Shown here: piece by piece, positions 25,437 through 32,838 of the stretch
How positions within the stretch are numbered: the first letter of the stretch is position 1
Layout of the letters: each line of letters begins with the position of its first letter
NCBI GenBank assembly: GCA_025356275.1
Contig: JANXUK010000143.1
Coordinates: forward strand, 1-32,947
Direction: 5' to 3'
DNA: 32,947 nucleotides
DNA from: Sphingomonadales bacterium
GTDB lineage: Bacteria; Pseudomonadota; Alphaproteobacteria; Sphingomonadales; Sphingomonadaceae
Notes under the pieces: generated by a model
What the model was told of the DNA's origin: nothing
The model's database searches: none
Seen by the model: only the letters and a program-made list of their open reading frames with translations
Made by a program: the position numbers and the translations under genes

Positions 25437-26795
25437 TCAATTGTATTCGATAATCGCATCGCGCCGCAGATCGCGCAGCAGCATCTGGGCGCGCTTGTTG
25501 ACGCGGTCATCCTCCAGCTGGGCCATGATCTCCTCGGCGCTGGGGCCGGCAGCGGCCTTGGGATCGTCGCGGCCGCACAGCATCAGCACGCGAATGCCCT
25601 CCTGCACCGAACCGAAAGGCGGAGTCGATTCGCCCAGCGACAGCGCCAGGAGCGTGCTTTGCAGCGCAGCAGGGAGGTCGCGGGCGCGGACCGCATCATT
25701 GGCGACCACGGTGGCGCCGATCTTGGCAGCGGCAACGTCGATCGCGCCGCAGCCATGCGCGTCCTTGATCGCGGCGGACAGTTCGGTGGCGCGCCTGGCG
25801 GCGTCGGCCTCGGTGGCTTTGGCGGGCAGGGTGATGGTGATCTGCTTCAGCGCCAGCACCGCGTCGCGCGGATCGGCGGTCAGCACCTGCCGCTTGTCGA
25901 TGACCAGCAGGATCGAGACCCCGCCGCGCACGTCGATCGGCCCGGCCACCTGCCCGGCCTTCATGTCGCGCGCCGCAGCGGCCAGTTCGCCGGGCAATTG
26001 CGCCAGCCGGATCCAGCCGAGGTCGCCACCCACAGCTGCGGTCGAAGCCTCCGAATATTGCCGCGCATAGGCGACAAAGCTGCCGCCCTTGTGCAACTGG
26101 TCGACGATCTGCTTTGCGTTGGCCGCCACGGTGTCATGGCTTTCGGCGGTGGCCGAGAGGAAGATTTCGCCGATGCGGTATTCCTCCGTGCCCTTGGACG
26201 CATTCATGCGCCCCAGCACTTCGCCGACCTCGGCCTGGCTGACGTTGACGAAGGGCTGGACGTTCTTGCGCAGCACCCGCTGCCATGCCATCTCGCCCTT
26301 GATCTGGCGTTTCAGCGAGGCCGATGATGAGCCGATCTTGGCCAGATAACCGTCCAGCGCCAGCGGCGGCTGATGGAAATTCTGATCCGCGACGCGCGCA
26401 TAGGTTTCATCGACCTCTGCATCGTCGATGGTGATTTCGGCGATCTTGGCGTCCTGAATTTCCAGCGTCTCGTCGATCAGATTGCGCAGAACCTGGGCGC
26501 GCAAGCGCTCCAGCTCATCGGCGCCGACCTTGTTGTTATTGGCCGAGAGGATCAGCGCAACCCGCTGATCGACGTCGGTGCCGGTGATGATGTCGCCGTT
26601 GATGATCGCGGTGGCCTTGCGAACATCGGGATTGTCCTTGCCAAAGATCGTGATGTTATCGGGGATGACGATGGCGCCCTGCGGTGATTGCGGCGCCTCC
26701 TCCTGCGCCCATGCGGCGCCGGCCAAGCCCAACAATGCCAAGCCAAGCGCTACCGAGCCGAGCCGTGGGACAAAATGATTTTTCAACTGCGCCAT
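25437..26795 (-). CDS. surA: Periplasmic chaperone / peptidyl-prolyl isomerase SurA
   Basis: 452 residues with a signal peptide (hydrophobic residues about 13-28, cleavage near AWA-Q). The SurA N-terminal chaperone domain follows (IIIDETLEIQ-like helices around residues 60-200). A parvulin domain runs from EYRIGEIFLSATAES to DVRGGVSILLVIDKRQV, containing GGSFVAYARQYSEAS and GGDLGWI. A second, degenerate parvulin-like region (LKQITITLPA to GIRVLMLCGRDD) is visible near the C-terminus. It assists outer-membrane protein folding, including LptD encoded directly upstream. The ATG at 26795 was chosen over an in-frame GTG one codon earlier. Confidence 0.93.
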   Translation of the reverse strand: MAQLKNHFVPRLGSVALGLALLGLAGAAWAQEEAPQSPQGAIVIPDNITIFGKDNPDVRKATAIINGDIITGTDVDQRVALILSANNNKVGADELERLRAQVLRNLIDETLEIQDAKIAEITIDDAEVDETYARVADQNFHQPPLALDGYLAKIGSSSASLKRQIKGEMAWQRVLRKNVQPFVNVSQAEVGEVLGRMNASKGTEEYRIGEIFLSATAESHDTVAANAKQIVDQLHKGGSFVAYARQYSEASTAAVGGDLGWIRLAQLPGELAAAARDMKAGQVAGPIDVRGGVSILLVIDKRQVLTADPRDAVLALKQITITLPAKATEADAARRATELSAAIKDAHGCGAIDVAAAKIGATVVANDAVRARDLPAALQSTLLALSLGESTPPFGSVQEGIRVLMLCGRDDPKAAAGPSAEEIMAQLEDDRVNKRAQMLLRDLRRDAIIEYN

Positions 26796-26926
26796 CACCG
26801 TGAAATCGATCCTGTCTACGTCGGAGCGGCGCGGGTTTCGCGCGTGCCCGTCAAATGTTGCCCGGCGCCTTAACCGATGCTGAGCGTTCCCGATACCCTA
26901 GTTTGATTGGCGGACCTGACGGCCCG

Positions 26927-27018
26927 CAAGCCTGTGCCATCCCGCGCCCCCTCCCGACCACCCAGTCACTATGTATTCTGTGGGAGGTCGGGAGGGGGCG
27001 CGGGATGGCACAGGCTTG
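26927..27018. repeat. Long perfect hairpin repeat between lptD and surA
   Basis: Arms 26927-26959 and 26986-27018 are perfect complements over 33 bp. After one A-A mismatch, CCCA (26961-26964) pairs with TGGG (26981-26984), leaving a 16-nt loop. The arms are very GC-rich (CCGCGCCCCCTCCCG core). A decayed copy lies at 31020-31094, and short half-copies lie at 27035-27055 and 31732-31750. It looks like a dispersed intergenic palindrome. In RNA it would be a very stable stem in the middle of an otherwise conserved operon. Confidence 0.9.
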
Positions 27019-27034
27019 TCACAACAAAGACTCC

Positions 27035-27055
27035 GCGCGGGACGGCACAGGCGTG
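27035..27055. repeat. Half-copy of the hairpin repeat arm
   Basis: The 21 bases match the outer right arm of the 26927-27018 hairpin with two changes (GGGACGGCACAGGCG against GGGATGGCACAGGCT). It lies 16 bp downstream of that hairpin and 9 bp before the lptD stop, so it is probably a remnant of a second insertion or of slippage. Confidence 0.6.
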
Positions 27056-27064
27056 CCCTCACCG

Positions 27065-29431
27065 TCACCGCACCCCCAGATTATGCAGCGCGAAATGGAG
27101 CAGGAAGCTGCTGCCCTTGGTCGCGTCGCCGACGGTGATGTAATCCTTGCGCCAGGTCACGTCGATTTCCAGACAGCTGCTGGCAAAGGACACGCCGAGC
27201 CGCGTGCGCAGCGGCTGGAACGAATGGATCGTCGCGCTGCTGGGCAGGTTGTCGCGGCTGAGGTCGAACACGCCCGAGCCGAACACCGACCATTTGCGCG
27301 CGAAACTCGCCCGCGCGGCGGCGCGCAGCTCATTGCTGTCCGGCAGGTCGTCGATTGCGGCGGCCAGATGCCGGTTGATGCGCGCATAGCCGACCTCCAA
27401 ATAGTCGCGGTCGCTGCCGATGGTGGCGTCGATCTCGTTGCGGCGTACCCCGAAGCTGGCCTTGTCGATCCGGTACCGGTGCGTGATCTTGAAGAAGTCG
27501 CGATAGCGCAGCTCGGTCCGGCCGACGATGTCCGATGCGCGGTCCGAAAGCCCGGTGCCGGCGGGGAACAGGCTGGGGCTGCTGGTCAGCCGGTGCGATT
27601 GGGCGATGGCGGCGTTGATCTGCCAGCGCGGCCGCTCAAACTGCCAGTCGAGGCCATAGGTAAAGCGCACACCGTCCTCGATCCGGTCATAGCCGGGAAA
27701 GCGGTTGAGCGCGAAGATGTTGGTATCCTCCAGCTCCAGTGCGCGCGAATCCTCATTGGGCAGCGTCAGGTTGCGGGTTGGGGGCACCGCCACCACCTGA
27801 AAATGCGGGGTCAGCACCTGCGTCCCGCCCAGAAACGTCCCGATCAGCGGCCAGGTGACATCCGCCGCCGCCAGCGCCAACCCGCGCCCGTGCCAGCCGG
27901 GCAGGCCCTGATAGATCGCGGTCGAGGTCAGTGCATTGCCGGTCGAATGATAGATATCGCCGCGCGCCAGCCCGGTCAGAGTCACCACCTGACCCCATGG
28001 TGTGATCCGCCGCATGTCCCATTGCGCACTGGCAAAGGCACGCTGGGTATCCTGGCCCGCCGAGCGCGTGATTGCCAGCGTATTGACCTCGATCTCCAGC
28101 TTGCTGCCATCGATCGGGGTGGCAAAGCGTCGGCGATAATCGATCTCGGGCAGGGCGATCGGCACCTGCCCCTGGCTCTCGCCGGTGCGCAGGGTCTCGA
28201 ACGCCCAGCCGGCAATCGACAGGTACGAATCGGGCCCGCTACGCTCGATCATGGCGTCCGAGCGCAGCACGTCGTCATTGGAAATGTAATAGCGCGACAG
28301 AAAAGTGCGATCGCTGGCGATCCGGCCCGAAAAGCTCACGCTCCATTCGGGAGACAGTTGAAACCGGCCATTGGCATCGAAATAGCCGCGCAGATGCTCG
28401 ACCCCGATGCCGGTGGCGCTCGATTGCGGGATCACCGGGCTGCGCGTGAAAAAGCCGGTGACCTGATAGGCGCCAACATCGGTCAGCGCGCGAAGCTGCG
28501 CCGCGATCATCGGCTGGACCTTGGTATAGACGTATCCGGTCACCGAGAGGTCGCGGTTATTGCCCAGCCGCTGGTAATAGGTGGCGTTCAGCTCCAGGCC
28601 GTTGGCGGTGGATGTGCGCGCGTCGGGGATCAGCAGCCCGGAAATCGCCCGTCCGTCGGTGGCAACGACGATGGTGGGCAGCGGGATCCTGAGGAAGCTG
28701 AACAGGCTCATCCGCGCGCCGTACATCTTCACCAGCTTCTTCTCGGGCGAGAATACCAGCCGATGCGCGGTGATCGCCCAATCGGGGCGCCGGGGGCAGC
28801 CATCAGCGTCCACCACATCGCAGGAGGTATAGACCGCATGGGTCAACACCACCCGGCCACTGGCGTCTCGGGTGCCGCTGGTCGCGGCCATCCGCCCGCC
28901 CTCGCGCAGCACGATCAGCAGATCGGCCATCGCCCCGGTGCTGAGCTTGTCGGTCAGCTCGACGCGGTTGGTGAAGGTCTGGTTGCCATCGGCATCGACC
29001 AGCCGCACCGCACCGGAGGCGATGATTTTGCCGGTGGTGCGGTTCCAGCTGACTGTGCCCGCGCGGACCGACTGATCATCGCGGTGGAGAAAGACGTTGC
29101 CAGTGGCGGTGACGGTCTGGGCGTCCTCGCTATATTCGATGTGGTCGGCCTCAAAGCCGATGGGCCCCGATTCGCCTGCGGGATTTTTGGCAAGTGGGGC
29201 GGGCGCGGCGCCGGGGCTTGGGGCGAGGCTCGGGGCCGGGCTCGGGGCCGGGCTCGGGGCAGGCGCGGCACTTTCCGGCGGCGGCACGGTCTCGGCACAG
29301 GCGGCGGAGGGCGCCAGCATCGCCAATGCCCCGGCCAGCAGCCAGCCGCCGGCATGCGGCGCCATGCGGCAGCCAGCTAAGGACGAACGGGTGGGGCAGG
29401 CATGCGGCGCGAACCGCCAGATAGGGCGCAT
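27065..29431 (-). CDS. lptD: LPS-assembly outer-membrane protein LptD
   Basis: 788 residues from the chosen start. A signal-like segment ends near residue 46 (LAPSAACAE), followed by a Pro/Ala/Ser-rich linker and the OstA/LptD N-terminal domain (GFEADHIEYSEDAQTVTATGNVFL, split as two motifs). VYTSCDVVDADGCPRRPDW holds the paired cysteines of alphaproteobacterial LptD, and the C-terminal beta-barrel (SFSGRIASDRTFLSRYYISNDD, ending in YITVGDATKGSSFLLHF) follows. It inserts lipopolysaccharide into the outer leaflet with LptE. The start at 29431 gives a positively charged N-terminus; 29365 (MAPHAGG) is an alternative that leaves the signal peptide without Arg or Lys. It is the first gene of lptD-surA-pdxA-rsmA. 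Confidence 0.93.
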   Translation of the reverse strand: MRPIWRFAPHACPTRSSLAGCRMAPHAGGWLLAGALAMLAPSAACAETVPPPESAAPAPSPAPSPAPSLAPSPGAAPAPLAKNPAGESGPIGFEADHIEYSEDAQTVTATGNVFLHRDDQSVRAGTVSWNRTTGKIIASGAVRLVDADGNQTFTNRVELTDKLSTGAMADLLIVLREGGRMAATSGTRDASGRVVLTHAVYTSCDVVDADGCPRRPDWAITAHRLVFSPEKKLVKMYGARMSLFSFLRIPLPTIVVATDGRAISGLLIPDARTSTANGLELNATYYQRLGNNRDLSVTGYVYTKVQPMIAAQLRALTDVGAYQVTGFFTRSPVIPQSSATGIGVEHLRGYFDANGRFQLSPEWSVSFSGRIASDRTFLSRYYISNDDVLRSDAMIERSGPDSYLSIAGWAFETLRTGESQGQVPIALPEIDYRRRFATPIDGSKLEIEVNTLAITRSAGQDTQRAFASAQWDMRRITPWGQVVTLTGLARGDIYHSTGNALTSTAIYQGLPGWHGRGLALAAADVTWPLIGTFLGGTQVLTPHFQVVAVPPTRNLTLPNEDSRALELEDTNIFALNRFPGYDRIEDGVRFTYGLDWQFERPRWQINAAIAQSHRLTSSPSLFPAGTGLSDRASDIVGRTELRYRDFFKITHRYRIDKASFGVRRNEIDATIGSDRDYLEVGYARINRHLAAAIDDLPDSNELRAAARASFARKWSVFGSGVFDLSRDNLPSSATIHSFQPLRTRLGVSFASSCLEIDVTWRKDYITVGDATKGSSFLLHFALHNLGVR
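29215..29262. repeat. Four 12-bp tandem units in the LptD linker
   Basis: The unit GGCTCGGGGCCG appears at 29227-29238 and 29239-29250 exactly, with near-copies at 29215-29226 and 29251-29262. On the coding (minus) strand it encodes the repeating Pro-Ala-Pro-Ser linker just after the signal peptide. Unit number may vary between strains without breaking the frame. Confidence 0.85.
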
Positions 29432-29542
29432 GGCTTGCCTATCGCATTGCCCGGGCCTAACTGCAATCCGGCGCGGTGCCCCGCCGGTCATTAGCCGGAA
29501 AATCGCGCCAGGCTTCATTCCATCCCGCTGTAAAGGTGCCCG
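29432..29542. promoter_or_regulatory. Divergent lptD / pepA promoter region
   Basis: This 111-bp gap separates two divergent starts and should hold both promoters. The pepA side ends in an AAGGTG ribosome site. I could not assign a convincing -35/-10 pair. Confidence 0.35.
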
Positions 29543-31003
29543 ATGCAGATCCACTTCTCCGCCGCCCCTGTTGCCGCCGCCCGTCTGGTCGCGCTGGTCT
29601 GTGATGCCGATACGCTGCCCCCCTCGCTGGAACCGGTGCTGGCGCAGGGCGCGAGCGCGGCGCGCTTTGCCGGCAAACCGGGGCAGTTGTTCGAGGGTTT
29701 TGTGTCGCGCGGCGGCGCTGTCGTGCGGCTGGCGCTGGCCGGCGCGGGCAAGGCGGACAGTGATGATCGCGTCGCCAATCTGGAAAAGGCCGGCGCGGCG
29801 CTGACCGCGAAATATCTGACCTCGGGCGAGACCGTGCTGACGCTGGACCTGACGGCCAGCACGCTGTCGGCGGGCGAGGTGGCGGCGGTGCTGATGGGCG
29901 CGCGGCTGCGTGGGTGGCGGCAGGATGGCTATCGCACCACGCTGAAGGATGACCAGAAGATCTCGCTCGCCACCATTGCGGTGATCGGCGCCCCCGCCGG
30001 CACCGAGGAGGCCTGGGCCATCGAAGCCGCCGTGGCCGAGGGTGTGGAATTCACCCGCGAGCTGGTGACCGACCCCGCCAACGTGCTGTACCCCGAAAGC
30101 TTCGTGGCGCGCTGTGCGGCGCGGCTGGCGGGCACCGGGGTGGAGATCACCGTTCTGGACGAGCCGGCGATGCGCGCGCTGGGCATGGGCGCTTTGCTGG
30201 GTGTGTCGCAGGGGTCGGTGCGGGCGCCGCGGCTGCTGGCGATGGTGTGGAACGGCGGCGGCGATGCTGTGCGGCCCACCGCCTTTGTCGGCAAGGGCGT
30301 GACCTTTGACACTGGCGGTATCAGCCTGAAGCAGCCCGCCGGTATGGAAGACATGAAGTGGGATATGGGCGGCGCCGGCGCGGTGGCGGGCGCGATGCTG
30401 GCTCTGGCCCGGCGCGGCGCCAAGGCGCATGTCGTCGGCGTGTGCGGCCTGGTGGAGAACATGCCCGACGGCAATGCCCAGCGCCCCGGTGACGTCGTCA
30501 CGTCGATGTCGGGCCAGACGGTTGAGGTCATCAATACCGATGCCGAAGGGCGGCTGGTGCTGTGCGACGCGTTGACATGGGTGCAAAAGGAATATGCGCC
30601 CGCCGCGATCGTCGATCTGGCCACGCTGACCGGCGCGATCATCGCAACTTTTGCCGATCAGTACGCCGGCATCTTCTGCAATGACGACACGTTCTCGGGG
30701 CAATTGTCCGCCGCCGGGGCCGCCGTGGGTGAGCGGTTGTGGCGCCTGCCGATGGGCCCGGCCTATGACAAGCTGATCGACAGCGCGATCGCCGACATGA
30801 AGAACATGGGAAGCCGCTATGCCGGATCGATCACCGCCGCCCAGTTCCTGGCGCGCTATATCGACAAGGGCACGCCGTGGGCGCATCTCGACATCGCCGG
30901 CATGGTCTGGGCCGACAAGCCCGGCGCCGTGTGGGGCAAGGGCGCGACGGGATATGGCGTGCGCTTGCTCGACCGCTATGTGCGCGACGTGCTGGAAGGA
31001 TAG
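29543..31003 (+). CDS. pepA: Leucyl aminopeptidase (M17 family)
   Basis: 486 residues, the usual size. FVGKGVTFDTGGISLKQPAGMEDMKWDMGGAGAV holds the metal-binding Lys and Asp residues (across one continuous stretch near residue 250), and the M17 signature NTDAEGRLVLCDALTW follows near residue 330. ATLTGAIIATFADQYAGIF and the C-terminal DIAGMVWADKPGAVWGKGATGYGVRLL are also typical. It is a cytoplasmic two-metal hexameric aminopeptidase. The divergent lptD and the downstream holC form a layout common in alphaproteobacteria. Confidence 0.97.
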   Translation: MQIHFSAAPVAAARLVALVCDADTLPPSLEPVLAQGASAARFAGKPGQLFEGFVSRGGAVVRLALAGAGKADSDDRVANLEKAGAALTAKYLTSGETVLTLDLTASTLSAGEVAAVLMGARLRGWRQDGYRTTLKDDQKISLATIAVIGAPAGTEEAWAIEAAVAEGVEFTRELVTDPANVLYPESFVARCAARLAGTGVEITVLDEPAMRALGMGALLGVSQGSVRAPRLLAMVWNGGGDAVRPTAFVGKGVTFDTGGISLKQPAGMEDMKWDMGGAGAVAGAMLALARRGAKAHVVGVCGLVENMPDGNAQRPGDVVTSMSGQTVEVINTDAEGRLVLCDALTWVQKEYAPAAIVDLATLTGAIIATFADQYAGIFCNDDTFSGQLSAAGAAVGERLWRLPMGPAYDKLIDSAIADMKNMGSRYAGSITAAQFLARYIDKGTPWAHLDIAGMVWADKPGAVWGKGATGYGVRLLDRYVRDVLEG

Positions 31004-31019
31004 GGGTCTGTGTTGATGG

Positions 31020-31094
31020 AAGCCTGTGCCATCCCGGGGCCCCTTCCGACCTCATTAGCAGGACATTCTGTGGGAGGTCGGGAGGGGGCGCGGG
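31020..31094. repeat. Decayed copy of the hairpin repeat, pepA-holC gap
   Basis: The left arm (31020-31036) is identical for 17 bp to 26928-26944. The inner right arm (31065-31094) is identical for 30 bp to 26975-27004. The outer right arm is lost: after 31094 the sequence diverges. The internal stem still pairs, with a few mismatches. Two copies within 4 kb, both directly after or before cell-envelope/peptidase genes, show it is a dispersed family. Confidence 0.85.
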
Positions 31095-31173
31095 CCGAAT
31101 CCCGCCGGCAGGCGGCAAACAAATGCACAGACTTCACGAAACGCGCCCTTTCGCGCTTTTCGTCAAAAACCTG

Positions 31174-31671
31174 ATGCGCGCCGATTTCTACCAGCTGAGC
31201 CGCGATTCCGTAGAGGCGGCGCTGCCCGCGCTGGCCCGCGCCGCAATGCGCAGCGGTGAGCGGCTGCTGGTGGTGGCCGAGGACGCCGCGCTGCGTCAGC
31301 GGATCAGCGAGGCGCTGTGGACGCGCCTGCCCACCGCGTTTCTGGCGCATGGCGAGGCCGGCGGGGCGCATGATGCGCGCCAGCCCATCCTGCTGTCCCG
31401 CACAATGCCGGCGGGCAATGGGCCGGCGGGCAATGGGCCGGCGGGCGATGGGGCGGCGGGCGATGGGCCGGCGGGCAATGGCGCGCGGCTGGTCGCCTTT
31501 GCCGACGGGGTGTGGCGTGAGCCGGACGGCGATATGCGCCGCGCCTTCCTGCTGTTCGGCCAGGCGGAACTGGCCGGCGCCCGCGCCACCTGGCGCCTGC
31601 TGGGGACGCAGGGCGGGGTGGAGCGGCGCTTCTGGAAGCAGGAAGGAACGGGCTGGGTCCAGGGTCCTTAA
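31174..31671 (+). CDS. holC: DNA polymerase III subunit chi
   Basis: 165 residues. MRADFYQLSRDSVEAALPALARAAMRSGERLLVVAEDAALRQRISEALW is the conserved HolC start (here one continuous segment of about 49 residues), and the C-terminus ends in ATWRLLGTQGG and RRFWKQEGTGW. It links the clamp loader to single-strand binding protein. A low-complexity insertion of five PAGNG-like pentapeptides lies in the middle (residues about 79-103), absent from typical family members. The start MRADFYQ was chosen by family similarity; an upstream ATG at 31124 would add 17 residues encoded within a repeated palindromic sequence. No clear ribosome site is visible. Confidence 0.88.
   Translation: MRADFYQLSRDSVEAALPALARAAMRSGERLLVVAEDAALRQRISEALWTRLPTAFLAHGEAGGAHDARQPILLSRTMPAGNGPAGNGPAGDGAAGDGPAGNGARLVAFADGVWREPDGDMRRAFLLFGQAELAGARATWRLLGTQGGVERRFWKQEGTGWVQGP
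31408..31482. repeat. Five 15-bp tandem units inside holC
   Basis: The unit CCGGCGGGCAATGGG is repeated at 31408, 31423, 31438, 31453 and 31468 with one or two substitutions (CAA to CGA, first C to G). It encodes Pro-Ala-Gly-Asn/Asp-Gly. As the unit is a multiple of three, changes in number keep the reading frame. It is a candidate variable-number repeat. Confidence 0.93.
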
Positions 31672-31683
31672 TTTGATGTTTTG

Positions 31684-31711
31684 CGAAAAGCGCGAAAGAG
31701 CGCTTTTGCGA
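31684..31711. terminator. Hairpin after holC, possible terminator
   Basis: AAAAGCGC pairs with GCGCTTTT across a short loop, 12 bp after the holC stop. A related sequence in inverted orientation lies at 31137-31168, just before the holC start (15 shared bases, CTTTCGCGCTTTTCG). The pair flanks holC. It may act as a bidirectional terminator or be the remains of a palindromic repeat. Confidence 0.5.
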
Positions 31712-31731
31712 GGCGGTCAATCAAACAGACT

Positions 31732-31750
31732 CGGGATGGCAGAGGCTTTC
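31732..31750. repeat. Half-copy of the hairpin repeat arm
   Basis: CGGGATGGCAGAGGCTTTC resembles the outer right arm of the 26927-27018 hairpin (CGGGATGGCACAGGCTTGT) over 16 of 19 bases. It lies in the holC-ndk gap (31672-31870), where I see no gene. Confidence 0.45.
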
Positions 31751-31870
31751 CCGCTGGAGCCGGCCAAGCAACCCACCGCGCTCGCCCCATCCACAAACAA
31801 CATTGCCCCGCCAGCCATTCCCAGCTAGGGGCGCGCCGCAAGCTAAGAAACGTAGCACGAGGACAAATTC

Positions 31871-32293
31871 ATGGCGGTTACCCGCACTTTTTCGATCATC
31901 AAGCCCGACGCCACCCGCCGCAACCTGACCGGCGCGGTCACCGCCAAGCTGGAGGAAGCGGGCCTGCGGGTCGTCGCATCGCGCCGCATCCGGATGAGCC
32001 AGGCGCAAGCCGAGGGCTTCTATGGCGTCCACCGCGAGCGCCCCTTCTTCGCCGATCTGTGCGCGTTCATGGTGTCGGGCCCGGTCGTGGTCCAGGTGCT
32101 CGAGGGCGAAAACGCCGTCCAGCGCAACCGCGACGTGATGGGCGCGACCAACCCCGCCAACGCCGACGCCGGCACGATCCGCAAGGAACTGGCGGAGTCG
32201 ATCGAGGCCAACTCGGTGCATGGTAGCGACAGCGAAGAGAATGCCGCGACCGAGATCGCCTACTTCTTCAAGCCGGACGAGATTGTCGGCTGA
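31871..32293 (+). CDS. ndk: Nucleoside diphosphate kinase
   Basis: 140 residues, normal size. [17 protein letters not shown] is the conserved N-terminus, [23 protein letters not shown] the Kpn-loop region, [18 protein letters not shown] a substrate loop, and [20 protein letters not shown] carries the phosphorylated His. The enzyme balances nucleoside triphosphate pools. A GAGGAC ribosome site precedes the ATG. It is followed by a strong terminator. Confidence 0.98.
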   Translation: MAVTRTFSIIKPDATRRNLTGAVTAKLEEAGLRVVASRRIRMSQAQAEGFYGVHRERPFFADLCAFMVSGPVVVQVLEGENAVQRNRDVMGATNPANADAGTIRKELAESIEANSVHGSDSEENAATEIAYFFKPDEIVG

Positions 32294-32315
32294 AAGCTGA
32301 TGAGTGCTGAAATAG

Positions 32316-32348
32316 AAGGGCCGTCGGAGTGATCCGGCGGCCCTTTTC
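32316..32348 (+). terminator. Rho-independent terminator of ndk
   Basis: AAGGGCCG (32316-32323) pairs with CGGCCCTT (32338-32345), and CGG (32325-32327) with CCG (32334-32336). There is one internal mismatch and a short loop, and a TTTT run ends the stem. It lies 22 bp after the ndk stop and just before the end of the convergent YjbR-like gene, so it may serve both strands. Confidence 0.85.
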
Positions 32349-32352
32349 GTAT

Positions 32353-32838
32353 CTAGAACTCCTCCGCCGCCGTCATCAACCGCGTCAACCTAGCCGGCGC
32401 GCACACCCGCCAGCTCCGCTCGACCCATTCCGCGACATGGGCCCAATCGACCCCCGCGCGGTCGAGCCTGATCCCGATCCAGTTCGAGGGGCCGTAATAT
32501 TGGGGTCGGAAATACATGTCGGGATCGGCGTCGATCAGCTGGGCCATCTCGTCCTGCCCGCCGCATTTGACCAGTACGCCGATGCTGTCCTCGCCATGAT
32601 GGCGCTGCCACAGGATGGCGAAGAATTTGTCGCTCGACGGGCTGCCGACCTTCCAGCCGGGCGCGCCGTGCGAGGTCTTGGAGCGGGTTTCGGGGAGGGC
32701 GAGGGCGATCTCGCCGAGGCGCGCTTCGATCCACGCCGGATCGCGCTCGCGAGTGACGTATTCGGCCAGCGCCAAGTCGCAATCCTCCCCAGCGATACCG
32801 CCGACACCCTCTCCGACCGCGTGCGCATCGCCGAGCAT
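32353..32838 (-). CDS. YjbR/MmcQ-family protein
   Basis: 161 residues from the ATG at 32838. The conserved part starts at about residue 24: EYVTRERDPAWIEARLGEIALALPE, then TRSKTSHGAPGWKVG, KFFAILWQRHHGEDSIGVLVKC, and NWIGIRLDRAGVDWAHVAEWVERSW, which match the YjbR/MmcQ fold proteins. The first 20 or so residues have no family support, because they are read from the reverse of PurN-like coding sequence. The true start may be an internal alternative codon (TTG at the LALAEYV position). It is an inverted paralogue of the plus-strand sequence that begins at 32857. The biochemical function of the family is not settled. Confidence 0.8.
   Translation of the reverse strand: MLGDAHAVGEGVGGIAGEDCDLALAEYVTRERDPAWIEARLGEIALALPETRSKTSHGAPGWKVGSPSSDKFFAILWQRHHGEDSIGVLVKCGGQDEMAQLIDADPDMYFRPQYYGPSNWIGIRLDRAGVDWAHVAEWVERSWRVCAPARLTRLMTAAEEF

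Noticed and set aside
26855..29380. Long plus-strand open frame across lptD
   Set aside because: It is antisense to lptD, which has unmistakable OstA/LptD features, and it also reads through the hairpin repeat.
29432..30886. Upstream extension of the lptD frame across pepA
   Set aside because: The extension runs antisense through pepA and lacks any OstA similarity. The protein must start at about 29431 or 29365.
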